Assembly: GCA_023014485.1 (NCBI GenBank)
Contig: JAJOZX010005530.1
Coordinates: 62,001-126,000 of the forward strand
DNA: 64,000 bases
Source of the DNA: Bathynomus jamesi
Lineage: Eukaryota; Arthropoda; Malacostraca; Isopoda; Cirolanidae
Direction: 5' to 3'
The first letter of the stretch is position 1, and each line of letters begins with the position of its first letter. The notes beneath the pieces are model-generated. The model did not search any database and was not told where the DNA came from. It worked only from the letters and a program-made list of their open reading frames with translations. Below, piece after piece: positions 1-9,764 of the stretch. Made by a program: the position numbers and the translations under genes.

Positions 1-879
1 TTTGCACCGACTCCGACTCCATCCAACTATACACTTCCGACTCCCTCCAACTATGCACTTCCGACTCCCTCCAACTATGCACTTCCGACTCCCTCCAACT
101 ATGCACTTCCGACTCCCTCCAACTATGCACTTCCGACTCCCTTCAACTATGCACTTCCGACTCCCTCCAACTATGCACTTCCGACTCCATCCAACTATGC
201 ACTTCCGACTCCATCCAACTATGCACTTCCGACTCCCTCCAACTATGTACTTCCGACTCCATCCAACTATGCACTTCCGACTCCAGACGCCATGACTCCA
301 GACGCCATGACTCTGATGGAATGTTAAGGCCAAATTGATTAAGATTAGCTTTATTAGGCCAATGGAGATTCATAAACGGCATTTCGTCACCACCACATGA
401 CTCATCAGTTACTTAGTGGCTGTAACTATGCCTTAATGGCTTTTTTTCTCTTTATTAAAAAATTACAATAAATCCCAAAATACAAACTGATTGAAGCTTA
501 AACAAAATAAGATTATTATTGGTTTAGCAAATTAATAAGATGTTTTTGTATTATTATAAACATCTGTAATACGTAATATTTTCCATCAGCAGTGAGTGAA
601 AAATATTCAAAAACAGCAGATTTATACTTTTGATGTGACATTACGATATTATCATTACTTATCAAATTGAAATCTAAAAATCTGAAAAAGATTTAGGGTT
701 GCTAGTACAAAATTTTTAAATTTCCTTTTATTAATTATGTTAATTAATTAATTATAAGGCACTATATTTATATATTTATATAAATATATATTTATATATG
801 TTTTAATATATAAATATTAAAACATTAGGTTAAATCTATTTTATTCATAAAATTGAGCTAGGCCTAGGGCTAGGCTGCT
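1..879 (+). repeat. Monomer U0 (family F), lacks first 18 bases
   Basis: Enters just after the expected ATG block. It has 11 copies of the 24-bp repeat (13-276) and 2 of the 15-bp repeat. The frame is open to the TAA after 'GAATGT' near 325. Its AT-rich end lacks 16 bp near 756 relative to other F monomers such as U6, next to the 'AAGGCAC' variant that precedes B1 monomers. Confidence 0.92.
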
Positions 880-1661
880 ATGGTTATAATTGAAGGATTT
901 GCACCGACTTCGACTCCATCCAACTATGCACTTCCGACTCCATCCAACTATGCACTTCCGACTCCATCCAACTAGCACTTCCTACTCCATCCAACTATGC
1001 ACTTCCGACTCCCTCCAACTATGCACTTCCGACTCCATCCAACTATGCACTTCCGACTCCAGACGCCATGACTCCAGACGCCATGACTCTGATGGAATGT
1101 TAAGGCCAAATTGATTAAGATTAGCTTTATTAGGCCAATGGAGATTCATAAACGGCATTTCGTCACCACCACATGACTCATCAGTTACTTTGTGGCTGTA
1201 ACTATGCCTTAATGGCTTTTTTTCTCTTTATTAAAAAATTACAATAAATCCCAAAATACAAACTGATTGAAGCTTAAACAAAATAAGATTATTATTGGTT
1301 TAGCAAATTAATAAGATATTTTTGTATTATTATAAACATCTTTAATACGTAATATTTTCCATCAGCAGTGAGTGAAAATATTCAAAAACAGCAGATTTAT
1401 ACTTTTGATGTGACATTACGATGTTATCATTACTTATCAAATTGAATCTAAAAATCTGAAAAAGATTAGGGTTGCTAGTGCAAAATTTTTAATTTCCTTT
1501 TATTATGTTAATTAATTAATTATAATCCTTATTAATTATAAGCAACTATATTTATATATTTATATAAATATATATTTATATATATTTTAATATATAATAT
1601 TAAAACATTAGGTTAATCTATTTTATTCATAAAATTCAGCTAGGCCTAGGGCTAGGCTGCT
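880..1661 (+). repeat. Monomer U1 (family B1)
   Basis: Six 24-bp copies and two 15-bp copies. The B1/B signature 'GCACCGACTTCG' follows the start. A one-base deletion in the third copy turns AACTATGCA into AACTAGCA and puts TAG in the forward frame. The tail carries the TTTGTGG and CTTTAATACG variants shared with E monomers. Confidence 0.92.
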
Positions 1662-2611
1662 ATGGTTATAATTGAAGGATTTGCACCGACTCCGACTCCA
1701 TCCAACTATACACTTCCGACTCCATCCAACTATGCACTTCCGACTCCATTCAACTATGCACTTCCGACCTCCCTCCAACTATGCACTTCCGAGTCCCTCC
1801 AACTATGCACTTCCGACTCCCTCCAACTATGCACTTCCGACTCCATCCAACTATGCACTTCCGACTCCATCCAACTATGCACTTCCTACTCCATCCAACT
1901 ATGCACTTCCTACTCCATCCAACTATGCACTTCCGACTCCCTCCAACTATGTACTTCCGACTCCATCCAACTATGCACTTCCGACTCCACACGCCATGAC
2001 TCCAGACGCCATGACTCTGATGGAATGTTAAGGCCAAATTGATTAAGATTAACTTTATTAGGCCAATGGAGATTCATAAACGGCATTTCGTCACCACCAC
2101 ATGACTCATCAGTTACTTAGTGGCTGTAACTATGCCTTAATGGCTTTTTTTCTCTTTATTAAAAAATTACAATAAATCCCAAAATACAAACTGCTTGAAG
2201 CTTAAACAAAATAAGATTATTATTGGTTTAGCAAATTAATAAGATGTTTTTGTATTATTATAAACATCTGTAATACGTAATATTTTCCATCAGCAGTAAG
2301 TGAAAAATATTAAAAAACAGCAGATTTATACTTTTGATGTGACATTACGATATTATCATTACTTATCAAATTGAAATCTAAAAATCTGAAAAAGATTTAG
2401 GGTTGCTAGTACAAAATTTTTAAATTTCCTTTTATTAATTATGTTAATTAATTAATTATAATCCTTATTAATTATAAGCAACTATATTTATATATTTATA
2501 TAAATATATATTTATATAAATATATATTTATGTTTTAATATATAAATATTAAAACATTAGGTTAAATCTATTTTATTCATAAAATTGAGCTAGGCCTAGG
2601 GCTAGGCTGCT
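1662..2611 (+). repeat. Monomer U2 (family A)
   Basis: Twelve 24-bp copies, including the A set: CCATTCAAC copy, CGAGTCC copy, two CCTACTCC copies, a TATGTAC copy and a closing CACACGCC 15-bp unit (2 units). An extra C in copy 4 shifts the forward frame. The tail variant CAGTAAGTG is shared with U39, suggesting common descent. Confidence 0.92.
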
Positions 2612-3558
2612 ATGGTTATAATTGAAGGATTTGCACCGACTTCGACTCCATCCAACTATGCACTTCCGACTCCATCCAACTATGCACTTCCGACTCCATC
2701 CAACTATGCACTTCCGACTCCAACCAACTATGCACTTGCGACTCCCTCCAACAATGCACTTCCGACTCCCTCCAACTATGCACTTCCGACTCCATCCAAC
2801 TATGCACTTCCGACTCCAGACGCCATGACTCCAGAAGCCATGACTTCAGACGCCATGACTCCAGACGCCATGACTATAGCCACCATGACTCCAGCCACCA
2901 TGACTCCAGCCACCATGACTCCAGCCACCATGACTCCAGACGCCATGACTCCAGACGCCATGACTCCAGACGCCATGACTCTGATGGAATGTTAAGGCCA
3001 AATTGATTAAGATTAGCTTTATTAGGGCAATGGAGATTCATAAACGGCATTTCGTCACCACCACATGACTCATCAGTTACTTAGTGGCTGTAACTATGCA
3101 TTAATGGCTTTTTTTCTCTTTATTAAAAAATTACAATAAATCCCAAAATACAAACTGATTGAAGCTTAAACAAAATAAGATTATTATTGGTTTAGCAAAT
3201 TAATAAGATGTTTTTGTATTATTATAAACATCTGTAATACGTAATATTTTCCATCAGCAGTGAGTGAAAAATATTCAAAAACAGCAGATTTATACTTTTG
3301 ATGTGACATTACGATGTTATCATTACTTATCAAATTGAAATCTAAAAATCTGAAAAAGATTTAGGGATGCTAGTGCAAAATTTTTAAATGTCCTTTTATT
3401 ATGTTAATTAATTAATTATAATCCTTATTTATTATAAGCAACTATATTTATATATTTATATAAAATATATTTATATATGTTTTAATATATAAATATTAAA
3501 ACATTAGGTTAAATCTATTTTATTCATAAAATTCAGCTAGGCCTAGGGCTAGGCTGCT
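2612..3558 (+). repeat. Monomer U3 (family B, expanded 15-bp array)
   Basis: Seven 24-bp copies including the B marks (CCAACCAAC, then TTGCGACT) and eleven 15-bp units in the order [20 protein letters not shown], four ATMTP, two [10 protein letters not shown]. The forward frame is intact (2612-2995, 127 codons). The mixed GACGCC/GCCACC pattern resembles U13 and the H-K monomers far to the right. Confidence 0.92.
3537..3546. other. Junction palindrome CTAGGCCTAG (reference copy)
   Basis: A perfect 10-bp palindrome lies 13-22 bases before the start codon of most monomers, followed by GGCTAGGC. E monomers keep only the AGGCCT core and L monomers change it to CTAGGACTAG. It is the most GC-rich point of an otherwise AT-rich flank. 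Function unknown. Confidence 0.8.
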
Positions 3559-3879
3559 ATGATTATAATTGAAGGATTTGCACCGACTCCGACTCCATCC
3601 AACTATACACTTCCGACTCCCTCCAACTATGCACTTCCGACTCCCTCCAACTATGCACTTCCGACTCCCTCCAACTATGCACTTCCGACTCCCTTCAACT
3701 ATGCACTTCCGACTCCCTACAACTATGCACTTCCGACTCCATCCAACTATGCACTTCCGACTCCATCCAACTATGCACTTCCGACTCCCTCCAACTATGT
3801 ACTTCCGACTCCATCCAACTATGCACTTCCGACTCCAGACGCCATGACTCCAGACGCCATGACTCTGATGGAATGTTAA
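3559..3879 (+). CDS. Candidate low-complexity reading frame (reference copy in U4), coding status unproven
   Basis: This frame would encode 106 residues: [10 protein letters not shown], ten octapeptides of the PTPSNYAL type (one with Phe, one with Tyr, one with Val), [16 protein letters not shown] and TAA. There is no signal peptide, membrane segment or known domain, and I recognise no homologue. For coding: both repeat periods are multiples of three, most monomers have ATGG with G at -3, TATA-like sequence lies upstream and AATAAA 140 bp downstream. The two commonest sequence variants in the 24-bp repeat (CCA/CCC and CCG/CCT) are silent only in this frame. Against: other frames on both strands are equally open, D and M-type copies carry internal TAA, and many copies are frameshifted. 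By eye about 23 monomers have it intact, for example 2612-2995, 8865-9200, 15951-16343, 36555-36914, 41868-42260 and 43606-44076. Confidence 0.2.
   Translation: MIIIEGFAPTPTPSNYTLPTPSNYALPTPSNYALPTPSNYALPTPFNYALPTPYNYALPTPSNYALPTPSNYALPTPSNYVLPTPSNYALPTPDAMTPDAMTLMEC
3589..3837 (+). repeat. 24-bp minisatellite (reference copy)
   Basis: Ten copies plus a 9-base partial copy. The core is CCAACTATGCACTTCCG, and the base before TCCAAC alternates between A and C. The strand is very G-poor (2 G against 10 C per unit) with one CpG per unit. The equivalent array is present in every monomer with 2-13 copies. Confidence 0.97.
3838..3867 (+). repeat. 15-bp minisatellite (reference copy)
   Basis: Two units of GACGCCATGACTCCA, the second ending CTCTG and passing into the terminal block ATGGAATGTTAAGG. 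Other monomers have 1-13 units. AGCCACC, AGACACC, AGATGCC and CACACGCC variants are diagnostic of families. Confidence 0.95.
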
Positions 3880-3910
3880 GGCCAAATTGATTAAGATTAG
3901 CTTTATTAGG

Positions 3911-3915
3911 CCAAT
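3911..3915 (+). promoter_or_regulatory. CCAAT motif (reference copy)
   Basis: AGGCCAATGGAG lies about 30 bases after the stop and recurs in most monomers (GGCCACTGG in U8, U18 and U24; GGCCAGTGG in U50, U51, U57 and U58). It matches a CCAAT-box core, but there is no evidence of function. Confidence 0.3.
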
Positions 3916-3949
3916 GGAGATTCATAAACGGCATTTCGTCACCACCACA

Positions 3950-3956
3950 TGACTCA
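3950..3956. promoter_or_regulatory. TGACTCA, AP-1/bZIP-type motif (reference copy)
   Basis: CATGACTCATCAG contains a perfect TGACTCA, the consensus site of AP-1/GCN4-type bZIP factors. It recurs once per monomer about 70 bases after the stop. U61 has TGCCTCA. Binding is an inference from the motif only. Confidence 0.4.
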
Positions 3957-3992
3957 TCAGTTACTTAGTGGCTGTAACTATGCCTTAATGGC

Positions 3993-3999
3993 TTTTTTT
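3993..3999 (+). other. T7 tract in tail (reference copy)
   Basis: GGC followed by six to eight T and then CTCTTTATTAAAAAATTAC. The tract length differs between monomers, as expected of a homopolymer. It would be a Pol III terminator if such a transcript existed, but no A or B box was found. Confidence 0.5.
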
Positions 4000-4018
4000 C
4001 TCTTTATTAAAAAATTAC

Positions 4019-4024
4019 AATAAA
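4019..4024 (+). promoter_or_regulatory. AATAAA motif downstream of candidate frame (reference copy)
   Basis: TTACAATAAATCCC contains the canonical polyadenylation hexamer 140 bases after the TAA and is kept in almost every monomer. Such hexamers are common by chance in AT-rich DNA, so a role is only possible. Confidence 0.3.
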
Positions 4025-4280
4025 TCCCAAAATACAAACTGATTGAAGCTTAAACAAAATAAGATTATTATTGGTTTAGCAAATTAATAAGATTTTTGTA
4101 TTATTATAAACATCTGTAATACGTAATATTTTCCATCAGCAGTGAGTGAAAAATATTCAAAAACAGCAGATTTATACTTTTGATGTGACATTACGATATT
4201 ATCATTACTTATCAAATTGAAATCTAAAAATCTGAAAAAGATTTAGGGTTGCTAGTACAAAATTTTTAAATTTCCTTTTA

Positions 4281-4405
4281 TTAATTATGTTAATTAATTA
4301 ATTATAATCCTTATCAATTATAAGCAACTATATTTATATATTTATATAAATATATATTTATATAAATATATATTTATATATGTTTTAATATATAAATATT
4401 AAAAC
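4281..4405. other. AT-only stretch with palindromes and hairpin (reference copy)
   Basis: It starts with TTAATTATGTTAATTAATTA. It contains the 18-bp perfect palindrome TATATTTATATAAATATA (4337-4354), a tandem 16-bp duplication of AAATATATATTTATAT (4348-4363 and 4364-4379) and a perfect hairpin with arms GTTTTAATAT (4382-4391) and ATATTAAAAC (4396-4405) around a 4-base loop. The 16-bp unit is present once or twice in most monomers and missing in U51 and U58. It could be an unwinding or matrix-attachment type element, or supply TATA-like sequence for the next monomer's candidate frame. Confidence 0.75.
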
Positions 4406-4461
4406 ATTAGGTTAAATCTATTTTATTCATAAAATTGAGCTAGGCCTAGGGCTAGGCTGCT

Positions 4462-5288
4462 ATGGTTATAATTGAAGGATTTGCACCGACTCCGACTCCA
4501 TCCAACTATGCACTTCCGACTCCATCCAACTATGCACTTCCGACTCCCTCCAACTATGCACTTCCGACTCCATCCAACTATGCACTTCCGACTCCATCCA
4601 ACTATGCACTTCCTACTCCCACCAACTGTGCACTTCCGACTCCATCCAACTATGCACTTCCGACTCCAGACGCAATGACTCCAGACGCCATGACTCCAGA
4701 CGCCATGACTCTGATGGAATGTTAAGGCCAAATTGATTAAGATTAGCTTTATTAGGCCAATGGAGATTCATAAACGGCATTTCGTCACCACCACATGACT
4801 CATCAGTTACTTAGTGGCTGTAACTATGCCTTAATGGCTTTTTTTCTCTTTATTAAAAAATTACAATAAATCCCAAAATACAAACTGATTGAAGCTAAAA
4901 CAAAATAAGATTATTATTGGTTTAGCAAATTAATAAGATGTTTTTGTATTATTATAAACATCTGTAATACGTAATATTTTCCATCAGCAGTGAGTGAAAA
5001 TATTCAAAAACAGCAGATTTATACTTTTGATGTGACATTACGATGTTATCATTACTTATCAAATTGAAATCTAAAAATCTGAAAAAGATTTAGGGATGCT
5101 AGTGCAAAATTTTTAAATGTCCTTTTATTATGTTAATTAATTAATTATAATCCTTATTTATTATAAGCAACTATATTTATATATTTATATAAATATATAT
5201 TTATATATGTTTTAATATATAAATATTAAAACATTAGGTTAAATCTATTTTATTCATAAAATTCAGCTAGGCCTAGGGCTAGGCTGCT
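4462..5288 (+). repeat. Monomer U5 (family G)
   Basis: Seven 24-bp copies and three 15-bp units. The G mark is the CACCAACTGTGCAC copy (Tyr to Cys in the forward frame). The frame is intact (4462-4725, 87 codons). The array is identical in order of variants to U15, 8892 bp downstream. Confidence 0.93.
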
Positions 5289-6216
5289 ATGATTATAATT
5301 GAAGGATTTGCACCGACTCCGACTCCATCCAACTATACACTTCCGACTCCCTCCAACTATGCACTTCCGACTCCCTCCAACTATGCACTTACGACTCCCT
5401 CCAACTATGCACTTCCGACTCCCTCCAACTATGCATTTCCGACTCCCTTCAACTATGCACTTCCGACTCCCTCCAACTATGCACTTCCGACTCCATCCAA
5501 CTATGCACTTCCGACTCCATCCAACTATGCACTTACGACTCCCTCCAACTATGTACTTCCGACTCCATCCAACTATGCACTTCCGACTCCAGACGCAATG
5601 ACTCCAGACGCCATGACTCTGATGGAATGTTAAGGCCAAATTGATTAAGATTAGCTTTATTAGGCCAATGGAGATTCATAAACGGCATTTCGTCACCACC
5701 ACATGACTCATCAGTTACTTAGTGGCTGTAACTATGCCTTAATGGCTTTTTTTCTCTTTATTAAAAAATTACAATAAATCCCAAAATACAAACTGATTGA
5801 AGCTTAAACAAAATAAGATTATTATTGGTTTAGCAAATTAATAAGATGTTTTTGTATTATTATAAACATCTGTAATACGTAATATTTTCCATCAGCAGTG
5901 AGTGAAAAATATTCAAAAACAGCAGATTTATACTTTTGATGTGACATTAGGATATTATCATTACTTATCAAATTGAAATCTAAAAAACTGAAAAAGATTT
6001 AGGGTTGCTAGTACAAAATTTTAAATTTCCTTTTATTAATTATGTTAATTAATTAATTATAATCCTTATTAATTATAAGGCACTATATTTATATATTTAT
6101 ATAAATATATATTTATATAAATATATATTTATATATGTTTTAATATATAAATATTAAAACATTAGGTTAAATCTATTTTATTCATAAAATTGAGCTAGGC
6201 CTAGGGCTAGGCTGCT
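5289..6216 (+). repeat. Monomer U6 (family F)
   Basis: Eleven 24-bp copies, two 15-bp units, ATGATT start, intact forward frame (5289-5633, 114 codons). Two CTTACGACT copies, a GCATTTCC copy and the tail variants ATTAGGATATT and AAAAAACTG are shared with U16. Confidence 0.93.
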
Positions 6217-7072
6217 ATGGTTATAATTGAAGGATTTGCACCGACTTCGACTCCATCCAACTATGCACTTCCGACTCCATCCAACTATGCACTTCCGACT
6301 CCATCCAACTATGCACTTCCGACTCCATCCAACTATGCACTTCCTACTCCATCCAACTATGCACTTCCGACTCCCTCCAACTATGCACTTCCGACTCCAT
6401 CCAACTATGCACTTCCGACTCCGGACGCCATGACTCCAGACGCCATGACTCCAGACGCCATGACTCCAGACGCCATGACTCCAGACGCCATGACTCTGAT
6501 GGAATGTTAAGGCCAAATTGATTAAGATTAGCTTTATTAGGCCAATGGAGATTCATAAACGGCATTTCGTCACCACCACATGACTCATCAGTTACTTAGT
6601 GGCTGTAACTATGCCTTAATGGCTTTTTTTCTCTTTATTAAAAAATTACAATAAATCCCAAAATACAAACTGATTGAAGCTTAAACAAAATAAGATTATT
6701 ATTGGTTTAGCAAATTAATAAGATGTTTTTGTATTATTATAAACATCTGTAATACGTAATATTTTCCATCAGCAGTGAGTGAAAAATATTCAAAAACAGC
6801 AGATTTATACTTTTGATGTGACATTACGATATTATCATTACTTATCAAATTGAAATCTAAAAATCTGAAAAAGATTTAGGGTTGCTAGTGCAAAATTTTT
6901 AATTTTCCTTTTATTATGTTAATTAATTAATTATAATCCTTATTAATTATAAGCAACTATATTTATATATTTATATAAATATATATTTATATTATTTAAT
7001 ATATAAATATTAAAACATTAGGTTAAATCTATTTTATTCATAAAATTCAGCTAGGCCTAGGGCTAGGCTGCT
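6217..7072 (+). repeat. Monomer U7 (family B1)
   Basis: Seven 24-bp copies and five 15-bp units, the first written CCGGACGCC. Intact forward frame (6217-6510, 97 codons). U17, its partner 8893 bp away, has the same CCGGACGCC but four units, so one 15-bp copy was gained or lost since the duplication. Confidence 0.93.
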
Positions 7073-8046
7073 ATGGTTATAATTGAAGGATTTGCACCGA
7101 CTCCGACTCCATCCAACTATACATTCCGACTCCATCCAACTATGCACTTCCGACTCCATTCAACTATGCACTTCCGACTCCCTCCAACTATGCACTTCCG
7201 AGTCCCTCCAACTATGCACTTCCGACTCCCTCCAACTATGCACTTCCGACTCCCTCCAACTATGCACTTCCGACTCCATCCAACTATGCACTTCCGACTC
7301 CATCCAACTATGCACTTCCTACTCCATCCAACTATGCACTTCCTACTCCATCCAACTATGCACTTCCGACTCCCTCCAACTATGTACTTCCGACTCCATC
7401 CAACTATGCACTTCCGACTCCACACGCCATGACCCCAGACGCCATGACTCTGATGGAATGTTAAGGCCAAATTGATTAAGATTAACTTTATTAGGCCACT
7501 GGAGATTCATAAACGGCATTTCGTCACCACCACATGACTCATCAGTTACTTAGTGGCTGTAACTATGCCTTAATGGCTTTTTTTCTCTTTATTAAAAAAT
7601 TACAATAAATCCCAAAATACAAACTGCTTGAAGGTTAAACAAAATAAGATTATTATTGGTTTAGCAAATTAATAAGATGTTTTTGTATTATTATAAACAT
7701 CTGTAATACGTAATATTTTCCATCAGCAGTGAGTGAAAAATATTAAAAAACAGCAGATTTATACTTTTGATGTGACATTACGATATTATCATTACTTATC
7801 AAATTGAAATCTAAAAATCTGAAAAAGATTTAGGGTTGCTAGTACAAAATTTTTAAATTTCCTTTTATTAATTATGTTAATTAATTAATTATAATCCTTA
7901 TTAATTATAAGCAACTATATTTATATATTTATATAAATATATATTTATATAAATATATATTTATATGTTTTAATATATAAATATTAAAACATTAGGTTAA
8001 ATCTATTTTATTCATAAAATTGAGCTAGGCCTAGGGCTAGGCTGCT
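7073..8046 (+). repeat. Monomer U8 (family A)
   Basis: Thirteen 24-bp copies, two 15-bp units. One base is missing in the first copy (TATACATTCC), shifting the forward frame; U18 and U24 have TATACAATTCC there and stay open. Shared private variants are CATGACCCC, GGCCACTGG and GAAGGTTAAAC. Confidence 0.93.
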
Positions 8047-8864
8047 ATGGTTATAATTGAAGGATTTGCACCGACTTCGACTCCATCCAACTATGCACTT
8101 CCGACTCCATCCAACTATGCACTTCCGACTCCATCCAACTATGCACTTCCGACTCCATCCAACTATGCACTTCCTACTCCAACCAACTATGCACTTGCGA
8201 CTCCCTCCAACTATGCACTTCCGACTCCCTCCAACTATGCACTTCCGACTCCATCCAACTATGCACTTCCGACTCCAGACGCCATGACTCTGATGGAATG
8301 TTAAGGCCAAATTGAATAAGATTTGCTTTATTAGGCCAATGGAGATTCATAAACGGCATTTCGTCACCACCACATGACTCATCAGTTACTTAGTGGCTGT
8401 AACTATGCCTTAATGGCCTTTTTTCTCTTTATTAAAAAATTACAATAAATCCCAAAATACAAACTGATTGAAGCTTAAACAAAATAAGATTATTTTGTTT
8501 TAGCAAATTAATAAGATGTTTTTGTATTATTATAAACATCTGTAATACGTAATATTTTCCATCAGCAGTGAGTGAAAAATATTCAAAAACAGCAGATTTA
8601 TACTTTTAATGTGACATTACGATGTTATCATTACTTATCAAATTGAAATCTAAAAATCTGAAAAAGATTTAGGGTTGCTAGTGCAAAATTTTTAAATTTC
8701 CTTTTATTATGTTAATTAATTAATTATAATCCTTATTAATTATAAGCAACTATATTTATATATTTATATAAATATATATTTATATATGTTTTAATATATA
8801 TATTAAAACATTAGGCTAAATCTATTTATTCATAAAATTGAGCTAGGCCTAGGGCTAGGCTGCT
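8047..8864 (+). repeat. Monomer U9 (family B)
   Basis: Eight 24-bp copies with the AACCAAC/TTGCGACT pair and a single 15-bp unit. Intact forward frame (8047-8304, 85 codons). The tail has ATTGAATAAGATTTGC and GGCCTTTTTT, shared with U19 and U25. Confidence 0.93.
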
Positions 8865-9764
8865 ATGGTTATAATTGAAGGATTTGCACCGACTCCGACT
8901 CCTTCCAACTATACACTTCCGACTCCATCCAACTATGCACTTCCGACTCCCTCCAACTATGCACTTCCGACTCCCTCCAACTATGCACTTCCGACTCCCT
9001 CCAACTATGCACTTCCGACACCCTCCAACTATGCACTTCCGACTCCATCCAACTATGCACTTCATACTCCATCCAACTATGCACTTCCGACTCCCTCCAA
9101 CTATGCACTTCCGACTCCATCCAACTATGCACTTCCGACTCCAGACGCCATGACTCCAGACGCAATGACTCCAGACGCCATGACTCTGATGGAATGTTAA
9201 GGCCAAATTGATTAAGATTACCTTTATTAGGCCAATGGAGATTCATAAACGGCATTTCGTCACCACCACATGACTCATCAATTACTTAGTGGCTGTAACT
9301 ATGCCTTAATGGCTTTTTTTCTCTTTATTAAAAAATTACAATAAATCCCAAAATACAAACTGATTGAAGCTTAAACAAAATAAGATTATTATTGGTTTAG
9401 CAAATTAATAAGATGTTTTTGTATTATTATAAACATCTGTAATACGTAATATTTTCCATCAGCAGTGAGTGAAAAATATTCAAAAACAGCAGATTTATAC
9501 TTTTGATGTGACATTACGATATTATCATTACTTATCAAATTAAAATCTAAAAATCTGAAAAAGATTTAGGGTTGCTAGTGCAAAATTTTTAAATTTCCTT
9601 TTATTATGTTAATTAATTAATTATAATCCTTATTAATTATAAGCAACTATATTTATATATTTATATAAATATATATTTATATATGTTTTAATATATAAAT
9701 ATTAAAACAGTAGGTTAAATCTATTTTATTCATAAAATTGAGCTAGGCCTAGGGCTAGGCTGCT
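8865..9764 (+). repeat. Monomer U10 (family C)
   Basis: Ten 24-bp copies, three 15-bp units. The C marks are CTCCTTCCAACTATAC in copy 1, CGACACCC and CATACTCC. Intact forward frame (8865-9200, 111 codons). Near-identical to U20. Confidence 0.93.

Larger units (their letters stand above)
3559..4461 (+). repeat. Monomer U4 (family F), used here as the reference monomer
   Basis: Ten 24-bp copies (3589-3828) and two 15-bp units. The start is ATGATT rather than ATGGTT, a mark of F monomers. The forward frame is intact (3559-3879, 106 codons). One copy has CCCTACAAC, a variant seen again only in U14, which ties this monomer to the 8.9-kb duplication. Confidence 0.94.

Noticed and set aside
880..1114. 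Start of the candidate frame at TTG (reading KDLHRL) instead of the upstream ATG
   Set aside because: TTG is a poor eukaryotic start and this frame is a different phase in which the common A/C variant is not silent. The ATG ten bases upstream has the better context.
3361..3370. Telomere-like TTTAGGG in GATTTAGGGTTGC
   Set aside because: It occurs once per monomer and is never in tandem, so it is not a telomere or interstitial telomeric array.
3589..3837. G-quadruplex on the minus strand of the 24-bp array
   Set aside because: Only GG pairs with long uneven loops are present. There are no runs of three G, so a stable quadruplex is unlikely.
3993..3999. Pol III terminator implying a small RNA gene
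   Set aside because: The T tract is present but I found no convincing A box or B box upstream, and no tRNA-like or 5S-like fold.
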